DNA of 64,000 nucleotides. Source: Paenibacillus glycanilyticus. GTDB lineage: Bacteria > Bacillota > Bacilli > Paenibacillales > Paenibacillaceae. Location: positions 343,095-407,094 of the forward strand of contig NZ_BSSQ01000014.1 of assembly GCF_030161375.1 (NCBI RefSeq), in the 5' to 3' direction. The notes below the pieces were generated by a model. The model was not told the DNA's origin. It saw nothing but the letters and a program-made list of their open reading frames with translations, and searched no databases. Made by a program: the position numbers and the translations under genes. Every line of letters begins with the position of its first letter. The stretch's first letter is position 1. Below are positions 17,548 through 26,244 of this stretch, piece by piece.

Positions 17548-18306
17548 TTAAGACTCTATAATAGCAACTGGCCGCGACCAGCCAGCGCTTGCTTTTTCCA
17601 CCTTGATTGGGAAGCAGCTTACTTTGAAACCAAACGGCACGGGAATCTGGTCCAAGTTGGCGAGTTTTTCGATCTGGCAATATTCCCGGTCTTTGCCGAC
17701 GTAATGGGCCGCCCACAGGACGCCTTCCTGTGGCTCTTTTTTGTAAGCATCGGCTTGCAGGTTGAGCGGAATATCCCAGCCCCAACCGTCCGTGCCAACG
17801 ACCTTGATCCCTTGATCCAGCAGCCATACCGTTGCTTCAGCCGATACGCCCGCATGCAGATAAGCATAATGTTCGTGATACAGCCGTTTGTCCGCATCGC
17901 TGCGAATTAGGACGATGTCATACGGCTTCAACGTATAACCGATTCGGGTTAATTCGGCTTGCAGATCCTCCGTCGTAATCTCGTAACCAGGCGGTTTGGC
18001 GCTGAAATCCAGCAATACGCCATCGGAATAAAACCACTCCAGCGGCATCTCGTCAATGGTTCTAGCCTGCTTGCCTTCCGAGGTTGGCCAGTAGTGCCAC
18101 GGCGCGTCGACATGAGTTCCCGCATGCGTATTCAAAGTTACCGTCTCGGTAGCCCAAGCTTTGCCCTCCGGAAAATCGTTCTGGTTCAGCCCTAGAATCG
18201 CGGCCGCTTGCTGCGCCCCCGCTTCGTGGCTAGAATACTCGATTTTTGCCGGCAAAGGCTCCTGGATGCGCGGGCTAATAGGAACGCTTAAGTCGATCAG
18301 CTTCAT
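17548..18306 (-). CDS. Cyclase-family metal-dependent hydrolase (kynurenine formamidase fold)
   Basis: 252 residues. The family motif HxGTHxDxPxH is intact as HAGTHVDAPWHY, giving the two-metal site of cyclase/arylformamidase proteins, which hydrolyse amides or esters such as N-formylkynurenine. The N-terminal LIDLSVPISPRIQEP and the later TDGWGWDIPLN are also typical. No tryptophan-degradation genes are nearby, so the substrate is open. ATG at 18306 with GGGAG nine bases upstream. It follows the lipoprotein gene at 18362 by 55 bases on the same strand and may be the last gene of a five-gene operon that begins with the VOC gene. Confidence 0.92.
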   Translation of the reverse strand: MKLIDLSVPISPRIQEPLPAKIEYSSHEAGAQQAAAILGLNQNDFPEGKAWATETVTLNTHAGTHVDAPWHYWPTSEGKQARTIDEMPLEWFYSDGVLLDFSAKPPGYEITTEDLQAELTRIGYTLKPYDIVLIRSDADKRLYHEHYAYLHAGVSAEATVWLLDQGIKVVGTDGWGWDIPLNLQADAYKKEPQEGVLWAAHYVGKDREYCQIEKLANLDQIPVPFGFKVSCFPIKVEKASAGWSRPVAIIES

Positions 18307-18361
18307 CTCATCTTTCTCCCTTGTCTCCCGATTTCCGTCCCATTATACCATAATGCACCAT

Positions 18362-18916
18362 TTACTTATCCGCTTGTTTGTCTAGTAATTTGCCTTCATA
18401 GACCGTCTGATAGTCGTCCACAACAAACTTTCCGTTCTCTTCGGCAAACGTAAGCGACTCAACCGTATTGTAATAAGAGGGTCCGCTCGTCTCCGTCAGA
18501 TAAGTGATGGTAACGTGATTTCCTTCGATTGTACTCTCATAACTAACGACCCACGGACTTGAAACTCCGATATTGTAATTCCAGTCTTTCCCGCCTCGAG
18601 CCTGTTGCTCTTTGACGAATTTCTGCTTCGCTTGGTCGGACATCATGTCATACCGGGTTTTCCCGTCGCGTGTCTTTAACGCGGTTGCCCATATTTCGGT
18701 CAAGTCTTCAATCGTTGCTGCCGGTGCCGGAGTTACTGTAGCTGGCACTTCTTCAACTGGAGTTGCATCCGCTGTGCTTGCAGGAGTTGCTGTAGGAGAT
18801 CCAACTGGGCGATTATTCTGCTCTCCGTTATTTGGCGACGCGGAGCAGCCGCCCGTTAATAGCAGTGCAACGGCAAGACCAACCGCTAACCATTTCAAGC
18901 TGGATGGAACTTTCAT
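18362..18916 (-). CDS. Lipoprotein with Pro/Thr-rich linker, unknown function
   Basis: 184-residue lipoprotein. Signal peptide with core LAVGLAVALLLTGGC (lipobox cysteine at about 24), then a flexible linker rich in P, T, A and V (about 30-70), then a globular domain (TIEDLTEIWATALKTRDGK ... VESLTFAEENGKFVVDDYQ) that resembles SnoaL/NTF2-like DUF4829-type folds. ATG at 18916 is favoured because GAGGAG lies seven bases upstream; an earlier ATG at 18943 overlaps the stop of the preceding gene. Not recognised further. Confidence 0.85.
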   Translation of the reverse strand: MKVPSSLKWLAVGLAVALLLTGGCSASPNNGEQNNRPVGSPTATPASTADATPVEEVPATVTPAPAATIEDLTEIWATALKTRDGKTRYDMMSDQAKQKFVKEQQARGGKDWNYNIGVSSPWVVSYESTIEGNHVTITYLTETSGPSYYNTVESLTFAEENGKFVVDDYQTVYEGKLLDKQADK

Positions 18917-18939
18917 GCGTTCTCTCCTCTTGTCGTCCG

Positions 18940-19416
18940 TCATCCTTCTCGCATAACTTCCATATGCTCCAAAAACTCTTCATGTTTTAACCGAAGGACT
19001 CTTTCAAGCGAGGCAACTTCATAGAGATCCCAATACGTATTGACGTCCGACTCGTCTTTAACACAGTAAAATTCCGACCCTTTCGGAATAACAAACGATT
19101 CGTTTTTGCTAACGCGGATAGTAAGGTCTTTGATTTGGACAGCTTTGCAAGAATAGGTTTCCTTAACCGTGTCATCGATCCAATCCTTTACGCCACCATC
19201 GACAATGTCAAAATAATCGCCCATAATGCTGTTTTTCATTCGATGTTGAATGTGGGTCTCATTACCGGTAGTTTGAATGACGTAAGTATAGCCGATCATA
19301 TCCACGGCTTCGCAAATTTCGCCTTGGCGGATAAACGTTTCGTTCCAGATCAGATCTTGCTTTAATTTCAGTACGGCATGTAGTCCGCAAAAAGACGGTG
19401 GTGTATAGATTGCCAT
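18940..19416 (-). CDS. Hypothetical protein of unknown function
   Basis: 158-residue soluble protein, no signal peptide. Mixed alpha/beta composition with YWDLYEVASLERVLRLKHEEFLEH split between a strand and a helix near the end. No motif I recognise. ATG at 19416 lies five bases after the stop of the methyltransferase gene, with GGGGAG inside that gene's 3' end, so translation is probably coupled. It belongs to the VOC-methyltransferase operon by spacing. Confidence 0.75.
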   Translation of the reverse strand: MAIYTPPSFCGLHAVLKLKQDLIWNETFIRQGEICEAVDMIGYTYVIQTTGNETHIQHRMKNSIMGDYFDIVDGGVKDWIDDTVKETYSCKAVQIKDLTIRVSKNESFVIPKGSEFYCVKDESDVNTYWDLYEVASLERVLRLKHEEFLEHMEVMREG

Positions 19417-19421
19417 TTCTT

Positions 19422-20177
19422 CTAAACTTCTCCCCAATAAACCTCAGTCTCATAGTCGAAGGAAATGAATCCATCCTCTTCGGTAGAGCCGAACAGCTGC
19501 CGCAATTGTTCCATTAACGGCTCGTAGTTCGGGTGGCCCGGTAAAGGCACGTAGGAGGAGGAAGACATCCTTCCTTGCAATTGTTCGTAGTTCAGCCGTT
19601 GCTCTAACGGGAACGTAGCTTTATGCAGACCTCCGTCCTTGAAAAACGGGGTAAGCGCGTCTTCGGAAATATTCTTATGGCCAACCTGTTCGTAATCAAT
19701 GCCATAGGTGCGCAGCAGAAGATCGTAACCCTCAAGAAACGGCGTGCCGGTCGTTATACGGGAGTTCCAGATCAGCACGACTTTGCCTCCGGGCTTTAAG
19801 ATCCGGTTGAATTCCGCCTTCGCAGCCGCTCGGTCAAACCAATGGAAAGATTGCGCGCAAACGATATAATCGACAGAGTGGTCAGCAAGACCGGTCTCTT
19901 CCGCCGAACCGGATTCCGCGCGGAACTTCGGATTGCCGCTCGACTGGTCTACAGCTGCCTGCCTCATATCCGCATTAGGCTCTACGGCAACCACTTCGCT
20001 TCCTTGTTCCAACAGCAGCCGCGTGAATATACCGGTTCCCGCACCAATATCGGCAATCCTCGAGCTCGCTGTGAAACCAACCGTATGATACAAGTATTGA
20101 ATTACCGCTTCCGAATAACTCGGACGGTATTTGACGTAGTGATCAACCCGATCGGAGAAACGTTCCTTGCTGTTCAT
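19422..20177 (-). CDS. Class I SAM-dependent methyltransferase
   Basis: 251 residues, Methyltransf_11-type. Motif I IADIGAGTGIFTRLLLEQG, acidic motif II VVAVEPNADM, then SVDYIVCAQSFHWFD (motif IV) and EFNRILKPGGKVVLIWN. The opening RFSDRVDHYVKYRPSY is the signature of small-molecule methyltransferases related to trans-aconitate or UbiE-type enzymes. The substrate is unknown. It overlaps the upstream VOC gene by four bases (ATGA), so the two are translationally coupled. Confidence 0.92.
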   Translation of the reverse strand: MNSKERFSDRVDHYVKYRPSYSEAVIQYLYHTVGFTASSRIADIGAGTGIFTRLLLEQGSEVVAVEPNADMRQAAVDQSSGNPKFRAESGSAEETGLADHSVDYIVCAQSFHWFDRAAAKAEFNRILKPGGKVVLIWNSRITTGTPFLEGYDLLLRTYGIDYEQVGHKNISEDALTPFFKDGGLHKATFPLEQRLNYEQLQGRMSSSSYVPLPGHPNYEPLMEQLRQLFGSTEEDGFISFDYETEVYWGEV

Positions 20178-20581
20178 TGCGATTCATCCCCTCTAGTCAA
20201 GTTTTCATTCCATTCCATAAACTCAAGACGATTGCCAAACGGATCTGCTACATAAATACGTGTAACACCTTCACCCGAACGCGCATCGTCGTCGAACAAT
20301 TGTACGCCAGACCGAAGCAAATAGTCGCGCAAGGCATTTAAGTTTTGCACGCAAAAGGCGGGATGAGCTTTCGTTGCAGGCACGAAATGGTTCTGAATGC
20401 CAATATGCACCTGCTGTGTACCGCATTGAAACCAAACACCTCCGCGGCTTTTGAGGTTATCCGGCTTCTCTATTTCCGCCCAGCCAAGCAAGCCGGCATA
20501 AAAGCTTCTAGCTTCCGGTTCGCAACCTTCGGGAGCCGCCAATTGCACATGGTCAATGCCGCTGAATTGGAAATCCGGCAT
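20174..20581 (-). CDS. VOC-family (glyoxalase/bleomycin-resistance fold) protein
   Basis: 135 residues with the paired beta-alpha-beta-beta-beta units of the vicinal oxygen chelate fold: SGIDHVQLAAPEG at the start (first metal-ligand histidine) and VADPFGNRLEFMEW at the end (final glutamate). Members are glyoxalases, dioxygenases or antibiotic-binding proteins; which of these cannot be told. GGAGG eight bases before the ATG. First gene of an operon, under a promoter overlapped by two palindromes. Confidence 0.92.
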   Translation of the reverse strand: MPDFQFSGIDHVQLAAPEGCEPEARSFYAGLLGWAEIEKPDNLKSRGGVWFQCGTQQVHIGIQNHFVPATKAHPAFCVQNLNALRDYLLRSGVQLFDDDARSGEGVTRIYVADPFGNRLEFMEWNENLTRGDESQ

Positions 20582-20609
20582 CTTAATCGCCTCCTCCTGC
20601 GCACACTTG

Positions 20610-20634
20610 GTTTCATTATATGAAACTAAGTTTC
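20610..20634. promoter_or_regulatory. Overlapping palindromes at the VOC operon promoter
   Basis: GTTTCAT-TAT-ATGAAAC (20610-20626) and GAAAC-TAA-GTTTC (20622-20634) share the GAAAC block. On the minus strand a TATAAT -10 box lies inside the first palindrome, so a dimeric repressor bound here would block transcription. Confidence 0.6.
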
Positions 20635-20697
20635 AATTTATAATCCCATTTTATAGGATAATGGTTCAGGAATCCAGTGGATAACAAAAAAAATCTA

Positions 20698-20738
20698 CTT
20701 GGGAGATTAGCTGTACGTTCTCAAGCTAATCTCCCAAG
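20698..20738 (-). terminator. Terminator of the DUF92/GDPD group
   Basis: CTTGGGAGATTAGCT pairs perfectly with its complement; on the minus strand it is followed by TAGATTTTTTTT. Confidence 0.93.
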
Positions 20739-20744
20739 CAGAGG

Positions 20745-21599
20745 TTAAAAGAAAGAGCCTATGGCCCAGCCAAGCAGCCCGGCGAATACGGACGACAGAA
20801 GGTTCACCCTGTCGTTGTTCAGCGCGGCTAAGCCGCGCACGCGCTCCGCCGCCGCCCCGCAATGGGCGGCGCGCTCAGTCTCGCTGCCGCATACTCGGCA
20901 GCGGTACATGGCCTGGCCGGTGGCGCCGAGCAGCGAGTCGGCGAAGCAGCCGGCCAGGCCGGCGGCAGCTGCGGCGATGACGACCGCCGCCGCGCCGCCA
21001 GGGGCGCCCGCAGCTGCGTCAGCCTGCTGCGGGAGCGCCAGCAGCGCTGCCGCGACGCCGCCGATGAAGGCGGCGCCAGCCAGCGCTGCAAGCGTGCCGA
21101 GCGGCGTAATCGCGCCGCTCGTGCCCGGCTTCACCCGCTTGCCAGTCGTAATCGACCGCGGCGCGCTGCGGCTTAGGGCCCCGATCTCCGTGGCCCAAGT
21201 ATCCGCGTTAACGGCGGCCATCACGCCGATATAAGCAAATAACCAGGCAGCATCCGGCTGCAGGGCATTGCCAACGCATAAGAGCAGGCCAATGCCGCCG
21301 TTCGCCCATACTTGCCCCGCATCGCGCCTGCCGGTTTTCTCGTAGTTCGCTTCCGCTTCGGCTTTCGCCCGGTGACGTTTCTTCCACTTCGACCATACCG
21401 TCGAAGATACGAAGAAAGCGATCAGACAACCAAACCATACCGGCTCGCCTAACGTAACGAAGCCTGTCCCCATGATGAGGGCCGACAAAGCTCCCGAACC
21501 GGACAAGGATCTTGTCCGGTAAGCCGCGGCGGCGATCAGGCAGCTGCCTACGAGACCTGCAAGCAGCCTCAGCCACCACTCATCTACCCATCCAACCAT
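20745..21599 (-). CDS. DUF92-family integral membrane protein
   Basis: 284 residues, about seven hydrophobic segments. The family signature NADTWATEIGALS and the GKRVKPGTSGAITPLGT loop are present; DUF92 includes plant VTE6 phytyl-phosphate kinase and archaeal relatives, suggesting a CTP-dependent polyprenyl/phytyl phosphate activity, not demonstrated in Firmicutes. ATG at 21599 has GGAG eight bases upstream. The last third (20820-21180) is much richer in G+C and alanine than its surroundings (strings of GCN codons), as if that segment had been exchanged or evolves differently. It lies 14 bases after the GDPD gene. Confidence 0.9.
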   Translation of the reverse strand: MVGWVDEWWLRLLAGLVGSCLIAAAAYRTRSLSGSGALSALIMGTGFVTLGEPVWFGCLIAFFVSSTVWSKWKKRHRAKAEAEANYEKTGRRDAGQVWANGGIGLLLCVGNALQPDAAWLFAYIGVMAAVNADTWATEIGALSRSAPRSITTGKRVKPGTSGAITPLGTLAALAGAAFIGGVAAALLALPQQADAAAGAPGGAAAVVIAAAAAGLAGCFADSLLGATGQAMYRCRVCGSETERAAHCGAAAERVRGLAALNNDRVNLLSSVFAGLLGWAIGSFF

Positions 21600-21613
21600 G
21601 ATCAACTCTCCTC

Positions 21614-22354
21614 TTACATCGCGCCTACCGCAACCATCGCGCCGCGCCAGCGGTCCGGGTAATTCGTACAGACCATAACATCCGGATCCAGCATAATCAG
21701 CTTGCGGATCGAACGTTCGTCGTTTGGCGTCCATGCCATTACCTGGATGCCCGCTTGCTTGAGCAACTCTACGCGGGCGGCGTTCAGCCTGCCGAATTCA
21801 ATCGATAAAAACTGCGCCCCAAGCTGCTCCAGCTCTTTGGGCAACGAATTGCGCCAGCCGTCGAGAATAAGTCCGGTACGAATGCGCCCATCCGTCAACT
21901 TGTGGGCATTATGCAGCGTTGGAGCATGGAACGATGTAATAACGACTTCATCTTCCATCCCATAGGCTTTAATCATGTCTACGACGCAATCTTCCAGCTT
22001 CGTATAACGCCCGTCCGTCTTCAGCTCAATATTGAGTTTGATCCGTCCGCGCGCCAGCTCCAGCACTTGACTTAGCAGCGGTACGCCTTCGCCCTTGTAC
22101 ATCGGCGAGAACCAGCTTCCCGCATCTAGGGCCGACAATTCCTCTGCCGTATAGTTCCTCACTTCGCCTCGGCCATTTGTTGTCCTTCTCAGCTTGTAAT
22201 CATGTATTACAACGGGCACATCGTCCTTGGACAGCTGGACATCGATTTCCGCCCAGCCCACATCCGGTTCGTCAATCGCCAGTTGAATGGCGGCCAGCGT
22301 ATTCTCCGGTGCGCGTCCCGACCAGCCCCGATGCGCTACGCATTCATTTCTCAT
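21614..22354 (-). CDS. Glycerophosphodiester phosphodiesterase
   Basis: 246-residue cytoplasmic GDPD (no signal peptide) that hydrolyses glycerophosphodiesters to glycerol 3-phosphate and an alcohol. The catalytic set is visible: HRGWSGRAPENT with the first histidine and glutamate, EIDVQLSKDDVPVVIHD with the metal-binding E and D and the second catalytic histidine, and NIELK. TIM-barrel of the UgpQ type. It lies 27 bases after the CapA-type gene and 14 before the DUF92 gene, all on one strand. Confidence 0.94.
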   Translation of the reverse strand: MRNECVAHRGWSGRAPENTLAAIQLAIDEPDVGWAEIDVQLSKDDVPVVIHDYKLRRTTNGRGEVRNYTAEELSALDAGSWFSPMYKGEGVPLLSQVLELARGRIKLNIELKTDGRYTKLEDCVVDMIKAYGMEDEVVITSFHAPTLHNAHKLTDGRIRTGLILDGWRNSLPKELEQLGAQFLSIEFGRLNAARVELLKQAGIQVMAWTPNDERSIRKLIMLDPDVMVCTNYPDRWRGAMVAVGAM

Positions 22355-22381
22355 AGGGTGCTGACCTTCCTTTCGCTTTCC

Positions 22382-23740
22382 TTATTTCGGTACGATCGTA
22401 CCGTTCTCGCGCACTTTTACCCCAAACGAAATCGCGCTCAAATGACTAAGCAGCGTCTTCGCGTCTTCGCCTTCAACGGGCTTAGGTTGAGCAAGATTAT
22501 TGTTCATCGGATCAAAATTCAAGTCGCAATCGCCCGATTTCGTGCAAACGGCATTAAGCACTCCCGTGTCCGCCGTTGCCCCTTTTGGATAAGCGCTGAA
22601 AATAAAATTGCCAAGGCTGTAAGCAATCCACTTGCCCTTGTATTGTTCAAAGCCTTGCAAAACGTGAGGATGGCTGCCAATAACGAGATCCGCGCCGGAA
22701 TCGATATATTCCCTTGCAAAATCCCGCTGGTAGGCTTCAGGATTTTCCGCTTTTTCAATCCCCCAATGGACCATCACGACAACGACATCGGCTTTCTCTT
22801 TGGCTTTCTTGATCGCTGCCTTCGTTCTTGTGGTATCGTAGGTTTCGGCTACGCCGGCACGGTTTTTATCCGCTTTCCAGTCGCCGGTCGGAACGACCTT
22901 GCTGACCCCGATATAAGCCACTTTAATGCCATTTGCTTCTTTGAGGACCGGAGCAAAAGCTTCCGTGTCGTTATTCCCGGCGCCTACATGGGCAAGACCC
23001 GCGCTGTCGAGATGCGAGATCGTATCCAGCAAACCTTCAACGCCTTGGTCCAGCGTATGGTTATTGGCTAGCGTAAGCACGTCAAAACCCGCGTCTTTTA
23101 ACGCTGGCAAAGCGCCCGCATCGCCTTTAAATACAAATTGTTTGTCTTCGGCCGGAATGCCCCGGTCCGTTACCGGATATTCCAGATTGGCAGCGGTCAA
23201 ATCGGGCTCGCTTAAGTGAAATTTAGCTTTCAGGTACGGATAATCGTCCCCGTATTGCTTCATCATGTCGCCTACGCTTTCGGCAAGCAGGATATCGCCT
23301 ACAAAAGCGAGGCTGACCGTATCGCCGCTTCCTGCGCCAACCGCTCCGCCAGAACCAACAACTGCCGAGGAGTCGCCATCATCCGGCGCTTCGCTTGGAT
23401 CATTTTGCCCTGCCGAACTGCCTTCATTGTCATTGTTTACCGTTCCGCCCGTGTTTCCCGAATCATCGGTGGCAGCAGGCTCAGAAGGTGCCGTACTCGC
23501 TTCAGACTCCTCTTCCGCGTTTGCCGTTTGATCGGGGGAAGCATTCCCGCCTGCAGCCGACTGCTCATTCTGCGGCTTGTTCCCCTTATGGAAAATACCG
23601 CCGTCTTGCATGGAGGCCCATACGGCGACGATTACGATAAGAAGGCCAATTACCGTCAAGTTGACGGTTAACAGAAATCGAAATTTTTTCTTGCGTTTTC
23701 GTTTTTCATGCTGATGTGCTTCAGAACGAGATGCGTACAA
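22382..23740 (-). CDS. CapA-family protein (poly-gamma-glutamate synthesis/ metallophosphatase fold)
   Basis: 452 residues anchored by one N-terminal membrane helix (about 24-44, after the basic stretch KRKRKKKFR), then a long disordered linker rich in E, S, G, D and N (about 50-135), then a CapA domain outside the cell. Typical motifs: SLAFVGDILLAESVG, LTAANLEYPVTDRG, LTLANNHTLDQG, VVMVHWGIEK and IGSHPHVLQGFE, i.e. the metal-binding residues of the calcineurin-like fold. PgsA/CapA works in polyglutamate capsule export, but no pgsB or pgsC is here, so a role in cell-surface metabolism is more cautious. The start is TTG at 23740 with GGAGGGAG eight bases upstream. Confidence 0.9.
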   Translation of the reverse strand: MYASRSEAHQHEKRKRKKKFRFLLTVNLTVIGLLIVIVAVWASMQDGGIFHKGNKPQNEQSAAGGNASPDQTANAEEESEASTAPSEPAATDDSGNTGGTVNNDNEGSSAGQNDPSEAPDDGDSSAVVGSGGAVGAGSGDTVSLAFVGDILLAESVGDMMKQYGDDYPYLKAKFHLSEPDLTAANLEYPVTDRGIPAEDKQFVFKGDAGALPALKDAGFDVLTLANNHTLDQGVEGLLDTISHLDSAGLAHVGAGNNDTEAFAPVLKEANGIKVAYIGVSKVVPTGDWKADKNRAGVAETYDTTRTKAAIKKAKEKADVVVVMVHWGIEKAENPEAYQRDFAREYIDSGADLVIGSHPHVLQGFEQYKGKWIAYSLGNFIFSAYPKGATADTGVLNAVCTKSGDCDLNFDPMNNNLAQPKPVEGEDAKTLLSHLSAISFGVKVRENGTIVPK

Positions 23741-23763
23741 TGGATCGGCTCCCTCCAGCTCTA

Positions 23764-23780
23764 GAATTGCTCCGCAATTC
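23764..23780. repeat. Hairpin related to the 14.1-kb repeats
   Basis: GAATTGC-TCC-GCAATTC, same core (attgcNNcgcaat) as the tandem units at 14111-14213. It lies in the leader of the CapA gene. Confidence 0.6.
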
Positions 23781-23797
23781 CTTTGGTTATGCCTTCC

Positions 23798-23806
23798 ATT
23801 ATAGCA
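23798..23806 (-). promoter_or_regulatory. Extended -10 promoter for the CapA-type gene
   Basis: TGCTATAAT on the minus strand (TGn plus perfect -10), about 60 bases before the TTG start. Confidence 0.6.
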
Positions 23807-23833
23807 AAGGTTGCTACTCTATTGCGAAAAGAT

Positions 23834-25282
23834 TCATAGAGTTGCTAGAATCTCCATCGCCGCGTCTTTCCCCGAACGGATGCAATCCGGCAGTCCTACG
23901 CCGCCAAACGCCGCTCCCGTCACATAGACGCCAGGCAGCTCTTCCGACAACCGTGCGCGAAGGGCAGACGTGTTATCCAGATGCCCTACAGGATATTGCG
24001 GCATCGAGCGCGGCAGACGTGTTATTTCCGTAAAAATCGGAACGGCATCTATGCCTAGCACCTTCTGAATGTCTTCCAGAACGGCTTTTTTCAACTCTTC
24101 GTCCGGCAGCATTGCCGCCGCTTCATCGCCCGAACGGCCTACATAACAACGGAGCAGCACTTTATCGTCGGGACTGGTATGCAGCCATTTGTTCGATGTC
24201 CAAGTGCAGGCCGTAATCCGAAGGCCCTCCGAACGGGGCACAAGGAACCCCGAACCGTCAAAAGAACGGTCAAAGGTCGATTTCTCGAACGACATAACCA
24301 CGTTAGCTACCGATACGTAATTGATGGCGCGAAGCTCCGCAACGTCCACCAGCGGCTCAAGCAAATCCGCAGCACGGAATGCCGGAACCGTCACTAGCAC
24401 ATGATCGGCAGGTATAACTTCGCCCGACTCCATAACAACTTCATAACGGGCAGTAGCATCCTCGCCATCGAGCGGCCGAATTGCCGTCACGGCGTCTCCC
24501 ATGCGGCGGTCCACGCTTTGCAGCGCTTGATCGAGGGCATCGACCATCGTGGACAAACCATTCTTAAAGCTTAGGAAAACGCTTTTCTTAAGCTCTTCCG
24601 GCAAATAGTCCGGCGCTTGTTGCGGCGTTTTGTTCTGCTGCTGCATTTGCGTCCCGCGAATCAGGCTGCCATATTGGCGTTCTGCCTCCGCAAATTGCGG
24701 GAATGTCGCCCTGATGCTCAGTTTGCTAAGATCGCCTGCATAAATACCGGCCAGCAACGGTTCTGAAATATGCTTCACAATCTCCGATCCGATCCGGCGC
24801 GACAAGAAGTCGCCAAGCGATTCATCCCCATCCGGCGCGTCGCTTGGCATATCCAGATCCTCTAGCGAACGCGCTTTTCCTTCGTCGGACAGTAGTGTCG
24901 TCTGCATAAACGTATCCAGATTGGTAGGAATGCCAAGCACCATCCCTTTCGGCATTGGATGCAGCTTGCCATCTCGCATGATATAGGATGTTTTTCCGTT
25001 CTCGTTCTGAGCCGTCAGCTCATTCTCAATGCCGAGGTCTTTCGCCAGCTCGATAATCGGCAGCTTGCGCGCCAGGAAAGAATCCGGTCCCCGCTCAATG
25101 ACAAATCCGTCACGCTGCAGCGTATTAATTTTTCCGCCAAGTACGGGCGCACCGTCAATAATCGTGACATGCGCCTTTTTCCCTTGCCGCTCCGCTTCCC
25201 GCTGCAAATAAAAAGCGGAGCTCAGTCCGCTGATCCCCCCGCCGATTACGACAATTCGATCAATCATTCCGATTCTCCGCAT
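23834..25282 (-). CDS. hemY: Coproporphyrinogen III oxidase (HemY/CgoX, formerly protoporphyrinogen oxidase)
   Basis: FAD enzyme of 482 residues that oxidises coproporphyrinogen III to coproporphyrin III in the Gram-positive haem pathway. The Rossmann opening DRIVVIGGGISGLSSAFYL binds FAD; IIDGAPVLGGKINT, VIERGPDSFLARK and the late YVTGAAFGGVGLPDCIRSG are HemY signatures. ATG at 25282 is chosen because AAGGA lies eight bases upstream; an ATG at 25291 touches that site. Third gene of hemE-hemH-hemY, 14 bases after hemH. Membrane-associated in Bacillus. Confidence 0.96.
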   Translation of the reverse strand: MRRIGMIDRIVVIGGGISGLSSAFYLQREAERQGKKAHVTIIDGAPVLGGKINTLQRDGFVIERGPDSFLARKLPIIELAKDLGIENELTAQNENGKTSYIMRDGKLHPMPKGMVLGIPTNLDTFMQTTLLSDEGKARSLEDLDMPSDAPDGDESLGDFLSRRIGSEIVKHISEPLLAGIYAGDLSKLSIRATFPQFAEAERQYGSLIRGTQMQQQNKTPQQAPDYLPEELKKSVFLSFKNGLSTMVDALDQALQSVDRRMGDAVTAIRPLDGEDATARYEVVMESGEVIPADHVLVTVPAFRAADLLEPLVDVAELRAINYVSVANVVMSFEKSTFDRSFDGSGFLVPRSEGLRITACTWTSNKWLHTSPDDKVLLRCYVGRSGDEAAAMLPDEELKKAVLEDIQKVLGIDAVPIFTEITRLPRSMPQYPVGHLDNTSALRARLSEELPGVYVTGAAFGGVGLPDCIRSGKDAAMEILATL

Positions 25283-25296
25283 ATGGTTCATCCTTT

Positions 25297-26244
25297 CTAT
25301 TCCAAAGAACCGGCGCTAATAACCGATTCCGCTAACGTTTCCATGTATAGTGGATCTTTATTCAGCATCGTAATCCGTTCAAGGGTAATGCCTATCTCGC
25401 TTGCCGCTTGTTTGGCCTCGAGGTCGAGGTCATACAGCACTTCCAAATGATCGGATACAAACCCGACTGGCGCAACGAGGACAGCTTTGACTCCTTCGCC
25501 GGCAAGCGTCTGAAGCGTGTCCAGAATGTCCGGTCCTAGCCAAGGCTCTCTAGTACGGCCGGCGCTTTGCCAAGTGAACTGCCATGTGGCTTCGTCCACA
25601 TTCGACAGCTTTGCAACCTCGGCGGAAGTAGCAAGCAATTGCTCTTCGTACGGATCGTTAAGCTCGCGGATTTTTTCAGGCAAGCTATGCGCGCTGAACA
25701 ATACTTTTACCGGTTGCGCGTTATTCGAAGAAACGGCAAGACGTTGCAAGCCGTCCGTCACACGCTCGCTCAAAGCCTTAAGCAGCTTGGGATGCAAGTG
25801 GTATTCTTTGACGAAAGACATCTTGATGCCGAGTTCCTCTGCTTTGGCCTCCGCGCGTTTGATATAAGAGCCTACGCTCATCACGGAATAATGCGGAGCC
25901 AGTACGATGCCTACGGCTTCTTTGATGCCGTCCTTCGCCATTTGCTCCACGCCATCCTCAATGTAAGGAGCGGCATGCTTCAACCCTTGGTAGCACACAT
26001 AACGGCCCGGCGCCAGCTGCTCCAGCTTATCTTGCAGACCGGCTACTTGCCCGTTTGTATTCTCGCGCAGCGGGAACACCCCGCCGACGATCGCTTCATA
26101 ACGGTCCGTCAACTCTTTCAACTGCTCTTCCGTAGGCGGATGGCCGCGGCGGATATGCGTGTAATAAGCTTCAACATCGTCCAGACTTTGCGGTGTGCCA
26201 TAAGACATGACGAGTACACCGGTCTTGTTGTTCATCTCAGACAT
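25297..26244 (-). CDS. hemH: Ferrochelatase (coproporphyrin type)
   Basis: 315 residues. Inserts ferrous iron into coproporphyrin III (CpfC activity in Firmicutes). Motifs: GVLVMSYGTPQSLDDVEAYY, the metal-site histidine in LFSAHSLPEKI, EPWLGPDILDTL, and VGFVSDHLEVLYDLD with the glutamate of the active site. Length matches Bacillus HemH (310). ATG at 26244 has AAGG nine bases upstream and overlaps the hemE stop by eight bases, so the two are coupled. Confidence 0.96.
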   Translation of the reverse strand: MSEMNNKTGVLVMSYGTPQSLDDVEAYYTHIRRGHPPTEEQLKELTDRYEAIVGGVFPLRENTNGQVAGLQDKLEQLAPGRYVCYQGLKHAAPYIEDGVEQMAKDGIKEAVGIVLAPHYSVMSVGSYIKRAEAKAEELGIKMSFVKEYHLHPKLLKALSERVTDGLQRLAVSSNNAQPVKVLFSAHSLPEKIRELNDPYEEQLLATSAEVAKLSNVDEATWQFTWQSAGRTREPWLGPDILDTLQTLAGEGVKAVLVAPVGFVSDHLEVLYDLDLEAKQAASEIGITLERITMLNKDPLYMETLAESVISAGSLE

